The position numbers and the translations under genes are program-made. The notes under the pieces were generated by a model. That model searched no databases. It had not been told where the DNA came from and saw nothing but the letters and a program-made list of their open reading frames with translations. From assembly GCA_022822405.1 (NCBI GenBank), contig JAJEBT010000007.1, forward strand, positions 1-64,000: a stretch of DNA of 64,000 nt, given 5' to 3'. This DNA comes from Alphaproteobacteria bacterium (lineage in GTDB: Bacteria; Pseudomonadota; Alphaproteobacteria; MPNO01; UBA830). Positions 19,252 through 26,795 of this stretch are shown here, piece after piece (the first letter of the stretch is position 1; the number at the start of each line of letters is the position of its first letter).

Positions 19252-20433
19252 TCAGTTCACCAGGACCATGGCGTTGGAAACGCCCCAGTTGCGGCCGTAG
19301 GGGATCACGCCGATTCCGGTGACCATGGCGTTCCGCGCGTCGGGAACCTGACGCCGGCCGGCCTTGCCCATGAGCTGGCGCACCGCCTCGACGAGGTTGA
19401 CGCCGCCGCCCGCGAGCCCCGGCTGGCCGCAGCTGATCTGGCCGCCGCCGGTGTTGATGGGGAACTCGCCCTTCGGCCCGAGATCGGTATCGCGGAGGAA
19501 CTGCGAGCCGCGGCCCTTCCTCGCGAACCCGATCTGCTCGCACTTGAGCATCACAGCGAACAGGAAATCGTCATAGGGGTGGAACATGTCGATGTCCCGG
19601 GGCTTCAGCTTCGCCCTGGCGAGGGCTTCGCGGCCGACGACCGAGTGCCCGGTCTGCGTGATGTCGGGGGTCTGGTTGGCGCAGTCGAAGTTCGAGACCT
19701 CGGAATAGGAGACGGGGTAGACGCGGTCGCCGAGGCCGAGCCGGCGCGCGCGGCGCGTCTTCATCATGATCAGCCCGTTGCCGCCGTCGCAATACATGAC
19801 CGAGTCGAGAAGCCGCAGCGGCGACGAGACCTGGCGGGAATTCAGGTAGTCGTCGATGGTGATCTTCTTGCGGAGGTTCTTGTAGGCGTTGGAGTTGAGC
19901 ACGGCGCCGTTGCGCTGGGCAACGGCGAGCGCACCGAGGCCGCGAAGGTCGAGATGGTGCTCGTGGGCGTACCGGTTCATCAGCAGGCCGAAGGCGCCCG
20001 GCGGTCCCTGGATTCCGACCGGCTCCCAGAACTCGTTGCGGTAGCTGCCCCAGTTCACGCGCCACTGCGTCGACGGCGCGTCGGCGCCGATCAGCATCAC
20101 CGTGTCGCAGAAACCGGTCCGGATGGCGGCAGCGGCGCGGGCGACGTTGCCAATGGCCGAGCCGCCGCCAAGATCGCTGGTCTGGAGCCAGCGCGCCGAG
20201 ATGCCGAGATACTCGGTGGCGTAGTTCGACCAGAAGGGATTCGAGGCCTCGCTTATCGGCACGTTGAAGGTCACGCCGTCGATGTCCGACGGCCCAAGGC
20301 CGGTCTGGCGGTAAAGCTGCTCGGCAACCTCGGAGGCGAATTCGTAGGCCGAACGTCCGCTGCGGCGCTCTATCTTCGTCTCGGCGAAGGCAACGATGCA
20401 GATGTCCTTGTCGGCAAGAAACTCCACGGCCAT
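19252..20433 (-). CDS. Thiolase-fold protein of the Ltp2/SCP2-like type
   Basis: 393 residues of thiolase fold. The nucleophilic Cys position reads LGGGSAIGN (Ser92), and the late GHP box of true thiolases reads GQPGLAGG, so the classical Cys/His thiolysis chemistry looks absent. The region HPYDDFLFAVML resembles the tyrosine-containing segment of DUF35-associated aldolases such as Ltp2 in steroid side-chain loss. With the DUF35 gene 37 nt downstream, a retro-aldol C-C cleaving role on a beta-hydroxyacyl-CoA is reasonable, but it is inference. Confidence 0.87.
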   Translation of the reverse strand: MAVEFLADKDICIVAFAETKIERRSGRSAYEFASEVAEQLYRQTGLGPSDIDGVTFNVPISEASNPFWSNYATEYLGISARWLQTSDLGGGSAIGNVARAAAAIRTGFCDTVMLIGADAPSTQWRVNWGSYRNEFWEPVGIQGPPGAFGLLMNRYAHEHHLDLRGLGALAVAQRNGAVLNSNAYKNLRKKITIDDYLNSRQVSSPLRLLDSVMYCDGGNGLIMMKTRRARRLGLGDRVYPVSYSEVSNFDCANQTPDITQTGHSVVGREALARAKLKPRDIDMFHPYDDFLFAVMLKCEQIGFARKGRGSQFLRDTDLGPKGEFPINTGGGQISCGQPGLAGGGVNLVEAVRQLMGKAGRRQVPDARNAMVTGIGVIPYGRNWGVSNAMVLVN

Positions 20434-20443
20434 CCGGCTTCTC

Positions 20444-21289
20444 CTATTGTCCCCTGAAGTCCGGCTTGCGGCGCTCGGAGAACGCCTTGAGCCCCTCGGC
20501 CCGGTCGTCGGACCACGACAGCATGTAGGCGAGATCCGACTCCTGCTGGAAGCCGAGATGAAGCGGCAGGTCGCGGCCGCGATTGATCGCCTGCTTCGAC
20601 ATCATCGTCGCGAGCGGCCCCACCCCGTGCATCTCGGCGATGATCTCGCGCGTCTTGGCAAGCGCGTCCCCCTTCGCCACGACGTGATTGACGATGCGGT
20701 ATTCCTTAGCCTCCGAGGCCCGGATACGGCGCCCGGTCCAGACCAGCTCCTTGGCCAGCGGCGCCCCGATGAGCCGCGGCAGGTTCTGGGTGCCACCAGC
20801 ACCCGGAATCAGGCCGTGACGCCCTTCCGGGAGGCCAAAGCTGGCGCCCTCGCCGGCGACGATGAAGTCGCTGAGCATTGCAAGCTCGAACCCGCCGCCG
20901 AGGCAGTATCCCTCGACGACGGCGATGACCGGCTTGGTGTAGTTCATCATGAAGCGGTAGAGCAGCCGGTTGCGGCGCTGGTTGTAGCGCGCCCGGTAGT
21001 TGTCGTAGCGGTCCTCGGGAAGGTCCTTGAAACCGCCGAGATCGGCGCCGGCGCAGAACGCACGCTCGTCGCCGGAGAGCACGACGGCGATGGTCCTGCG
21101 GTCGAGCTCGACGGCGTCCATGGCATGCATGATGTCGTCGGCCATCTCTTCGTTGATCGTGTTCAGCCGCTCCGGGCGGTTGAACTGGATCTCGAGGGCG
21201 CCCTTGCGCCTCCTGGCGATGATCGTGTCATAGGACTTGCTGAGCGCGCCGCCCCGGGGGCGGCGGAACGAGGTCAGTTTTCTCGCCAT
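20444..21289 (-). CDS. Enoyl-CoA hydratase/isomerase family protein
   Basis: 281 residues, crotonase fold. The oxyanion-hole segments AFCAGADLGGF and GYCLGGGFELAMLSD are intact, and PEGRHGLIPGAGGTQNLPR carries the second catalytic region. It would hydrate the enoyl-CoA made by the dehydrogenase to the beta-hydroxyacyl-CoA that the neighbouring thiolase-fold protein could cleave. It is the first gene of the minus-strand operon, 10 nt before the next. An extra N-terminal 18 residues before the fold begins may mean a later start. Confidence 0.93.
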   Translation of the reverse strand: MARKLTSFRRPRGGALSKSYDTIIARRRKGALEIQFNRPERLNTINEEMADDIMHAMDAVELDRRTIAVVLSGDERAFCAGADLGGFKDLPEDRYDNYRARYNQRRNRLLYRFMMNYTKPVIAVVEGYCLGGGFELAMLSDFIVAGEGASFGLPEGRHGLIPGAGGTQNLPRLIGAPLAKELVWTGRRIRASEAKEYRIVNHVVAKGDALAKTREIIAEMHGVGPLATMMSKQAINRGRDLPLHLGFQQESDLAYMLSWSDDRAEGLKAFSERRKPDFRGQ

Positions 21290-21850
21290 GTCGGTATCCG
21301 GCTGTGATTTTCGGGTCGAGGCGTCCGGGAGGGTGAGGGCGATTCGCCGCCATCGAGTGTGCCCCGGGCGGAAAACGGAGTCAAAGACTCCCGGTGCGGG
21401 GGTGACGTGAGAGTTTATGCATCAGGGGAGAGGGGCTACGCCCCGTGGCGATGATCAAACAGCCACGAGCAGGAGCACCCGATGCCACAGCGAGCCGCGA
21501 CGATTGAGAGTTTACCGATGGCCCTTGAGGTGGTGAAGGAGATGCAGGTGGACGACCCTCTATCCGAACCACCATGAATTTTTAGCGGTTGCATCCGCCT
21601 CCAGCACCCCAGAAGCAAAGGCCTGCGCAAATGCATCAGCACACTCACGAGGATGGCGTCGAATACCTGCGCCATCTCCCGCTTGAGGCGAACGTCGACC
21701 CGGATCTCGCCGTCGTCGATCCCGCGGCCCTGATTCGGTTTCCGATATTTCGTTGCTGGCCTCACTCCGCGGCACGTGAGCGGCCCGGCTGCGGCCCGTC
21801 GCCAGACGTGCCGCAGCCGCTGTCGCGTTCAGCCGCGACGCCGATCGCAG
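21290..21850. other. 561-base stretch without a firm gene
   Basis: Lies between the enoyl-CoA hydratase start and the HU stop and must include the promoter of the catabolic operon. Apart from the 31-codon ORF at 21482 I see no protein with recognisable features; the track ORFs on the minus strand here have erratic composition and look like decayed sequence. Possibly insertion-sequence debris. Confidence 0.3.
21482..21577 (+). CDS. Small ORF, 31 residues, unknown
   Basis: Too short for the ORF track. An ATG preceded by AGGAG at 6 nt spacing opens a 31-residue acidic peptide ending DPLSEPP. The middle (MALEVVKEMQVDD) could form a helix. I do not recognise it. The good ribosome site is the only support; it may be the broken start of a transposon gene. 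Confidence 0.22.
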   Translation: MPQRAATIESLPMALEVVKEMQVDDPLSEPP

Positions 21851-22123
21851 TCAGTTCAACGCGTCCTTCAGCGCCTTGCCTGCCTTGAACGACACCCCGA
21901 CTGACGGGCCGATGGCGATACGCTCGCCGGTACGCGGGTTGCGGCCTTCGCGCGCCGCCCGCTGGGTCCGCGTGAACCTGCCGAACCCCGCGATGGCGAC
22001 GTCATCGCCGCGTGCGAGCGACTCGGCGATCGACGCGGTCACAGCCCCGACCGCGGCTTCCGCTGCCTGCTTCGTAATGCCTGCGTCACCGGCGACGCGA
22101 TCGATGATTTCCCGTTTGTTCAT
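21851..22123 (-). CDS. hup: HU-family DNA-binding protein
   Basis: 90 residues, exact size of HU. It is a dimeric nucleoid protein that bends DNA. It has the family start MNKREIIDRVA and the DNA-binding arm GFGRFTRTQRAAREGRNPRTGE. ATG 22123 has GAGGAG 8 nt upstream; the track's 8 extra residues are not needed. It sits alone next to scarred DNA rather than beside lon or in a housekeeping operon, so it may be an accessory paralogue. Confidence 0.93.
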   Translation of the reverse strand: MNKREIIDRVAGDAGITKQAAEAAVGAVTASIAESLARGDDVAIAGFGRFTRTQRAAREGRNPRTGERIAIGPSVGVSFKAGKALKDALN

Positions 22124-22748
22124 TCCTTCGACTCCTCTGTTTCGCAAGGCGCGGCTCGCGACACGTTCGCCACCGCTGAAACCTGTGCCCGATCCTTAAA
22201 AGGTTGTTCCTAAAGTCGCGGGTGGCCCCATGTCATGGTATTCCATCAGATACGCAACCCCATGACGGAGGGCACCATGGTTTCGACCGAGGCCATCCGA
22301 GCAAAGTATAGACGTAGCACCGATTCCCTCAAAACGACGCGAGCGACAAGGGACGGGCTCCCGTTGCGCCGCTGATCCCGGCCTGCGCCAAGGTGAAGCT
22401 GCCGACGCCCGCAAAGCGGAGATTCTTGTACAACACCGCGGCATCCGCCTGGTCGGGGCTGACCCGGTCGAGCGCCTCGGCAAGGCCCGCTTCGAACACC
22501 CCGCGTTCCGCGTCCTCAGGCAGCGCCTCCGAATACTGCATTTTGTGCCAACCAGTCTCGGAGGCATTTCTCCAGATTGGTCTCTTCGCTGAGAATTCCC
22601 AACGGGTGTCCTCTTTCGCTACTTGCCAAAGACGGACCTGTTGTGTCTTGGCGCCCTCCGACAGCTGTGCCGTACGTCGTGTTTTCGCCACAGACCGTTG
22701 CGAGCAGCCGAATGCCGGCGCTCAGGAGAGCTGAAGTGGCCATTGAGT
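22124..22748. other. Intergenic stretch with one doubtful ORF
   Basis: About 625 bases between HU and the small membrane protein. It contains the doubtful ORF at 22329-22691 and nothing else I can support. Local composition is lower in GC than the flanking operons, in keeping with a scarred accessory region. Confidence 0.3.
22329..22691 (-). CDS. Hypothetical ORF, possibly a gene fragment
   Basis: 120 residues as tracked. The last 70 (from MQYSEALPED through ALDRVSPDQADAAVLYKNLRFAGVG) have balanced, protein-like composition. The first 50 are less convincing, so a start at the internal ATG is possible. I recognise no domain. It could be the surviving C-terminus of a longer gene. Confidence 0.3.
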   Translation of the reverse strand: MAKTRRTAQLSEGAKTQQVRLWQVAKEDTRWEFSAKRPIWRNASETGWHKMQYSEALPEDAERGVFEAGLAEALDRVSPDQADAAVLYKNLRFAGVGSFTLAQAGISGATGARPLSLASF

Positions 22749-23039
22749 TTACGCAGGGCTGAACACGAACCAGTATACCGCCGCTACTACCGCAACAACG
22801 AGTCCCCAATTGAAGGTCCTCCAGGCTGCGCTTGACCCGGCGATTGTCCATACGCCGACCCATACTGCCTCGGCACCGAGTACGAACGGAAGCGCCGGTT
22901 CCCACGCCAACCACGATATGGCGGGAAGGACTGCAAGAGCCCCGACGCCCGCCGGGGTTGCGCTGCGGGCAGCCCGGTCCTGCCCCACCCCGGATGGACC
23001 AAGGAGCTTCTCCAGTCGGTTGCGGAGCCACGCATCCAC
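22749..23039 (-). CDS. Small integral membrane protein, unknown function
   Basis: 96 residues. A charged N-terminus (MDAWLRNRLEKLL) is followed by two or three hydrophobic segments: about 31-50 (VGALAVLPAISWLAW), a weaker 50-68 (FVLGAEAVWVGVWTIAG), and about 77-96 (WGLVVAVVAAVYWFVF). The pattern is hard to get by chance, and it is more convincing than the overlapping 211-residue frame. The ribosome site is poor. No family is recognised and no partner gene is evident. Confidence 0.45.
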   Translation of the reverse strand: MDAWLRNRLEKLLGPSGVGQDRAARSATPAGVGALAVLPAISWLAWEPALPFVLGAEAVWVGVWTIAGSSAAWRTFNWGLVVAVVAAVYWFVFSPA

Positions 23040-23154
23040 GGACTATTGCATCCTCAGGTTGTGTACAGAAGGTTCTGCAAAGGGTTATCAAGCCTGGTTG
23101 GCCATGACTTGCCGGTGATTGATGAATCACTTCGTGCAACGAAGGAGGCACACC

Positions 23155-23345
23155 ATGACCGAGAGCAAGCCTAAGGCGGGGATCGCCGCGATCAAGGAGA
23201 TTCTGGGTGGGGACGAGGATTTTCTTCGCGAGAATCTTCAGGTACCGCAGGATCGCTGCGGTTTTTCTCGACCTCGGTGTTTGAGCGCTACCAGCGTTCG
23301 GAGAAGGCTTTGGTATTCGGCGCCTGTCGAGATGTATGTGCAGGG
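23155..23345 (+). pseudogene. IS256-family (mutator) transposase remnant
   Basis: An ATG with GAAGGAGG upstream opens MTESKPKAGIAAIKEILGGDEDFLREN, the usual N-terminus of IS256-family transposases. About 90 residues are then missing, and the reading resumes with VFERYQRSEKALV in another frame, followed by the EMYVQGVSTR segment after one more frame shift. So one internal deletion and at least one indel have killed it. The catalytic DDE core and terminal inverted repeats are not found. Confidence 0.75.
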
Positions 23346-23626
23346 TGTCTCGACGCGGGAGGATCGACCCATGCTGCGCGCCGCCGTCATATGTACCTGC
23401 CGATCCGAGGCGAAGCTTTCCGCGCGACAGGTCTTGTGGCGGGCACTTCCGTCATCCGTCAAGCCCGGACGTTCACACCATTCTTCGATCCTTCCTGTTC
23501 GTAACAGTCCGGTGTCTGCTTCAATCCGGGTCCATATGCGTCCGAAATCGCGTCCCCTGTCTCCGATTGCGGAACTGAAGAGCCTCGTTGCATCTCGTGT
23601 TCGACCGGCACCCTGGTGCACGATCC
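23346..23626. other. Stretch without a gene, between IS remnant and XRE gene
   Basis: About 280 bases following the transposase fragment. Frames here read as noise; it is probably insertion-sequence or flanking debris. I see no terminal inverted repeat. Confidence 0.3.
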
Positions 23627-23654
23627 TTGACAAGCTCAAAATGTGTCATATATA
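23627..23654 (+). promoter_or_regulatory. Sigma-70 type promoter of the XRE gene
   Basis: A perfect -35 box TTGACA (23627-23632) and a TATATA -10 box (23649-23654) are spaced by 16 nt (ATATAT at 23650 gives 17). Transcription would begin about 7 nt later, at or within a base or two of the ATG at 23661, predicting a leaderless mRNA. The -10 box is inside the palindromic operator, so repressor binding would block it. Confidence 0.7.
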
Positions 23655-23662
23655 TGACACAT
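23641..23662. promoter_or_regulatory. 22-bp perfect palindromic operator
   Basis: A perfect palindrome whose core reads TGTGTCATATATATGACACA, extended by A/T to 22 bp. It covers the -10 box and the first two bases of the XRE start codon. This is what an autorepressing dimeric helix-turn-helix regulator would bind, and the XRE protein is encoded immediately downstream. I found no second full copy in the window. Confidence 0.8.
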
Positions 23663-24014
23663 GACGCACTTTGGATCGACCATTCGCAGCAAGCGCGAGC
23701 GCCTCCGCCAGGACGACCGGCGCTACTCGGTCCGCCAGGTCGCGCAACGGGTCGGCATCGAGCCGGCCTATCTGAGCAAGATCGAGCGCGGCGAGGTGGC
23801 GCCGCCGTCCGAGGCCACAACGGTCCGCTTGGCGCGGGAACTGGGCGAGGATCCCGATGTCATGCTGGCATTGGCGGGCAAGGTATCCGCTGACCTTCAG
23901 GCGATCATCCGCAGACGGCCAAGACTGTTCGCGGACCTGATACGGCAATTGAAGGAAGCGCCCGACGAAGCCGTTCTGCGCGTGGTGCGGGAAGTACGCG
24001 ACGGCAACTGGTGA
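23661..24014 (+). CDS. XRE-family transcriptional regulator
   Basis: 117 residues. An N-terminal helix-turn-helix covers about residues 5-65 (YSVRQVAQRVGIEPAYLSKIERGEVAPPS is the HTH core), followed by a helical C-terminal extension (DLQAIIRRRPRLFADLIRQLKEAP) likely used for dimerisation. ATG 23661 has no Shine-Dalgarno sequence, and the promoter position predicts a leaderless message. It probably represses itself through the overlapping palindrome. The next gene follows in the same reading frame after its TGA, so the two form one transcription unit. Confidence 0.92.
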   Translation: MTHFGSTIRSKRERLRQDDRRYSVRQVAQRVGIEPAYLSKIERGEVAPPSEATTVRLARELGEDPDVMLALAGKVSADLQAIIRRRPRLFADLIRQLKEAPDEAVLRVVREVRDGNW

Positions 24015-24026
24015 GGAGAAGACGCC

Positions 24027-25019
24027 ATCATTGTACTTGATGACGACCGTCTGGAATTCCATTTCCCCGAAGTTCACGCGGCGGCACGCTGTAGGATCGA
24101 GTTCCAGCGCACCCTGCGCATTCCCGACGACGGCAAGGACTACCCGTTGCCGCCGGGCTTCGGTGCTTTCCCGCTACGCCACCTCGACGATTACGCCACC
24201 GGATTGCCAGAGTCTTGGCGCGAACGCGGCGGCGTGATTGCGCCGATGCATCAGGCCGAGGCTTTATGGATCAACTTTGCCTCGGATTATCCGTTCGCCA
24301 TCAAGGTGGCAACCGGCAAGATCTGCGCGCTCACCGGCGAAGTATGGGTCGATCATCTGAACTGCGATCCGCAGGACTATGCGGTGCTGCCCGACCAGCC
24401 CTGGCTCGATGGCTACTGCGTGGAAAAGGGAACCGTTCGTCAGTTTGTCGCCATGCCGCTTGGCGAAGGCTATACGGTGGAGGAACAGCTTACCGGCACG
24501 GCAGTCCACGGCGGCCTGCAGCTGGTCGCCTACCCCATGAAGGCCGCGCGCTACGAGGCACTCATGGCAGAGCAAGCTCTGCGGGGCGATACCCTCTACT
24601 GCTATTCTCCATGTAACATGGAGACTTCCATGGGCCTCGCGCCCGGCGGCAGGATGAAGCAGGAGATCTACGACGATCCATATGGGCTCGAGGCCTGGGA
24701 CCAACGGCATGGCAGCCGCTGCTTCGTTTCGCTGGTCAATACCGTCCAGTGGATGGCGATCACCGGCGAGCGGCCGCCGACCGAGCCGCCGACCGCGCAG
24801 GCTTATTCCGCAAGCGGCCTGCCCTGGTTCGACTACTATGGCGGGGATTCGCAGGCCGTGGCAGGCAGCGAGAAACTCCGGGAGCTCACCAGCGTTACCG
24901 AACATGCCAAGGCAACAGGCAAGGCACCTCTCCCTGACAACGGGACAATCGGCATCCCGCATGTCGTCGCACTGGGAAAACGGCGCGGACGGCAGGTGCG
25001 GGAGAGCATCTCCGACTGA
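24027..25019 (+). CDS. Conserved hypothetical protein paired with XRE regulator; noncanonical start
   Basis: About 330 residues, soluble, no signal peptide or membrane segment. I recall similar uncharacterised proteins (ALWINF, ALTGE.W, QPWLDG..., RQFVAMPLGEGYTVEEQLTG) but no known function. Coding sequence clearly extends upstream of the first track start (TTG 24147): LDDDRLEFHFPEVH and FQRTLRIPDDGKDYPLPPG read as protein. Between the XRE stop and that point the frame has no ATG, GTG or TTG; the only candidates are ATC 24027 or ATT 24030, with GAGGAGA 8-11 nt upstream. The frame is the same as the XRE gene, so stop read-through is an alternative. Confidence 0.75.
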   Translation: MIVLDDDRLEFHFPEVHAAARCRIEFQRTLRIPDDGKDYPLPPGFGAFPLRHLDDYATGLPESWRERGGVIAPMHQAEALWINFASDYPFAIKVATGKICALTGEVWVDHLNCDPQDYAVLPDQPWLDGYCVEKGTVRQFVAMPLGEGYTVEEQLTGTAVHGGLQLVAYPMKAARYEALMAEQALRGDTLYCYSPCNMETSMGLAPGGRMKQEIYDDPYGLEAWDQRHGSRCFVSLVNTVQWMAITGERPPTEPPTAQAYSASGLPWFDYYGGDSQAVAGSEKLRELTSVTEHAKATGKAPLPDNGTIGIPHVVALGKRRGRQVRESISD

Positions 25020-25587
25020 GGTCTGAGCTGAGGCTCTGGATTCGCGCGTTCGGCATGTCTGGATCGATTCCGCTTCGCCGAAAGCGACATGACGACGCAA
25101 AGCCGGCCCGCAGCGAGAACCATCCAGGAGCCACTGGATTTCCCTGCGGGTTCGGCCGTCCGGCTCATGACGGGAGAACGGACTTGCGACAGATGGGGAC
25201 GGTACCGGCGATCTCGCGGAAGTCATCGGGTTGGCGATCAAGGGCGACAGCATGACTGGGATCCTGCCGGCTGAGAACGCCGCCACCCAGGTCCGAGAGA
25301 GCGATCCTGCGCTGCTCCGGTTTCGGCGCCGCAGGAGGGTCGGCCCGTATCGTGGAAAACTCGCACCTGCACCAGCGGACCGCTGGAAGGGGCAGCCGCA
25401 CATTTCTGGAAGAAATCGCAAACCGGAGCATCACGGCTCGCATCGGACCGAACCAGACCGGCTCGGAGAGGCCTTGATTTTGTTCGCGATCCCGGCTTGC
25501 GCCAGATATACGCATGAACTAGGTTGGCCGACAGGAGCAATCACGCTGTTCAGAAAAACCCAAAGAAACACGGAAAGTGATCGGACA
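25020..25587. other. 568-base stretch with no firm gene
   Basis: Between the hypothetical protein and the STAS gene. A short + strand frame near 25210-25280 reads DLAEVIGLAIKGDSMTGILP, which recalls the GDSM segment of S24/LexA-like peptidases, but nothing around it supports a gene. The last 60 bases are AT-richer and probably hold the STAS promoter. Confidence 0.3.
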
Positions 25588-25923
25588 ATGAGACTTGAAG
25601 AAGAGACCGCCGGGTCCGTTACCGTCGTCGGGATTGCGGGGCGGCTTGACGGCTTCAGCGCGCCGGACCTTGAGAGCAGGGTCAAGGAAATCATCGAACG
25701 CGGGGACGTGCAACTGGTCCTCGACTGCGAGAAGATGGAATATATCAGCAGCGCCGGCCTCCGCGCCGTCATAGTCGGCGCCAAGAGCTGCCAACAGCGC
25801 AACGGCAAGCTGACCCTCTGCTCGCTGCAGCCCGAGTGCAAGTCGGTGTTCGAGATCAGCGGCTTCATGCAGATTCTCGATTGCTACGACACGCGCGATT
25901 CCGCGCTGGCCGCGGCTTCCTGA
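25588..25923 (+). CDS. STAS-domain protein (anti-sigma factor antagonist type)
   Basis: 111 residues, a single STAS domain. The phospho-acceptor region reads EYISSAGLRA, with Ser54/Ser55 in the place of the regulatory serine of SpoIIAA/RsbV. Such proteins release a sigma factor by binding an anti-sigma kinase, and are switched by phosphorylation. No RsbW-type kinase, phosphatase or sigma factor is in the window. ATG 25588 has a GGAAAGTGA site. The GPP34 gene begins 15 nt downstream, so they are likely one operon. Confidence 0.92.
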   Translation: MRLEEETAGSVTVVGIAGRLDGFSAPDLESRVKEIIERGDVQLVLDCEKMEYISSAGLRAVIVGAKSCQQRNGKLTLCSLQPECKSVFEISGFMQILDCYDTRDSALAAAS

Positions 25924-25938
25924 CCGACTGGAACTGCC

Positions 25939-26595
25939 ATGCTGACAATCACCGAAGAAATCCTCCTCCTCATGCTCGACGACGAGGACGGCTCGTTCCT
26001 TCCGCTCCGCGAGAGCACCGTGGAGTACATCGTCGCCGGCTCGACCTTGATGGACCTCGCGTTCGAGAATCGGATCGATACCGATCCCGAACGTCTGATC
26101 GTCCTGAACCGCACCCCGACGGGAAATGCGATTCTCGACCGCACCCTCGACCGCATCACAGGCAGCGAGGAGGTCAGGGACACCGCGGGCTGGATAGAAC
26201 TGCTGGCGCGACGGGACGCGTCGGACCTTCGCGACCTGGCGCTCGCCAGCCTCGTCGAACACGGCGTCCTCGAAGCACACGATCAGAAATTCCTCTGGGT
26301 GTTCAGGGAACGCAAGTATCCAACCATTGACGGCCGCGCCCAGCGCGAGGCAAAGCTGCGCCTGACCGATGTGCTCCTGTCGGACGACATACCGGATCCG
26401 AGGGACGCCGCCATGATCTGCCTGGCGGATGCCTGCGACATTCTCGGCGACATCTTCGCCACCCGGGAACTCGAGCGGTCCGCCACCCGGATCGCGCAGT
26501 TGCGCCAGATGGACCTGATTGGCCGCGAGGTCGGAAGTGCCATCGTCGAGATCGAACGCTCGATCGTCATGGCGCTGACGCAGACGCCGCACTGA
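25939..26595 (+). CDS. GPP34 (GOLPH3-like) family protein
   Basis: 218 residues. MLTITEEILLLMLDDEDGSFLP is the recognisable opening of the GPP34 family, and the helical remainder (MDLAFENRIDTD, LIVLNRTPTGN) follows the same pattern. Eukaryotic GOLPH3 binds PI4P on Golgi membranes; the bacterial relatives are best known from actinobacteria and their role is unknown. It is soluble with no membrane segment. Co-transcription with a STAS protein hints at a signalling or stress role, which is inference. Confidence 0.85.
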   Translation: MLTITEEILLLMLDDEDGSFLPLRESTVEYIVAGSTLMDLAFENRIDTDPERLIVLNRTPTGNAILDRTLDRITGSEEVRDTAGWIELLARRDASDLRDLALASLVEHGVLEAHDQKFLWVFRERKYPTIDGRAQREAKLRLTDVLLSDDIPDPRDAAMICLADACDILGDIFATRELERSATRIAQLRQMDLIGREVGSAIVEIERSIVMALTQTPH

Positions 26596-26603
26596 ACGGC
26601 GGG

Positions 26604-26628
26604 GGCGGCGGGACCCGCACCCGCCGCC
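26604..26628. terminator. Hairpin after the GPP34 gene
   Basis: A 9-bp perfect inverted repeat GGCGGCGGG / CCCGCCGCC with a 7-nt loop lies 8 nt after the GPP34 stop. No T tract follows, so it is terminator-like rather than a textbook intrinsic terminator. Confidence 0.4.
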
Positions 26629-26776
26629 ATCACGCCTGACGCCACGGGATACGTTCCCGGCGCGCCGTTACGCATCCCTTCGAAACCCGCCCTGCGCGGT
26701 GACACCCGGATCAGGGGCATCACCCCGAGCAGCGCCCGATGCTGGCGCCTGCAGGTTCCGCGGTAGCGGCGTCAGG

Positions 26777-26793
26777 CCCGGGCCTTGCCCGGG
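26777..26793. terminator. Hairpin after the M24-family gene
   Basis: CCCGGGC-CTT-GCCCGGG, a 7-bp stem with a 3-nt loop, directly past the minus-strand stop of the M24-fold gene. It lacks a T tract. Confidence 0.35.
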
Positions 26794-26795
26794 CG

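Noticed and set aside
22516-23151. 211-residue minus-strand ORF
   Set aside because: Cys/Gly/Arg-rich and overlaps the more convincing membrane-protein frame; reads as shadow.
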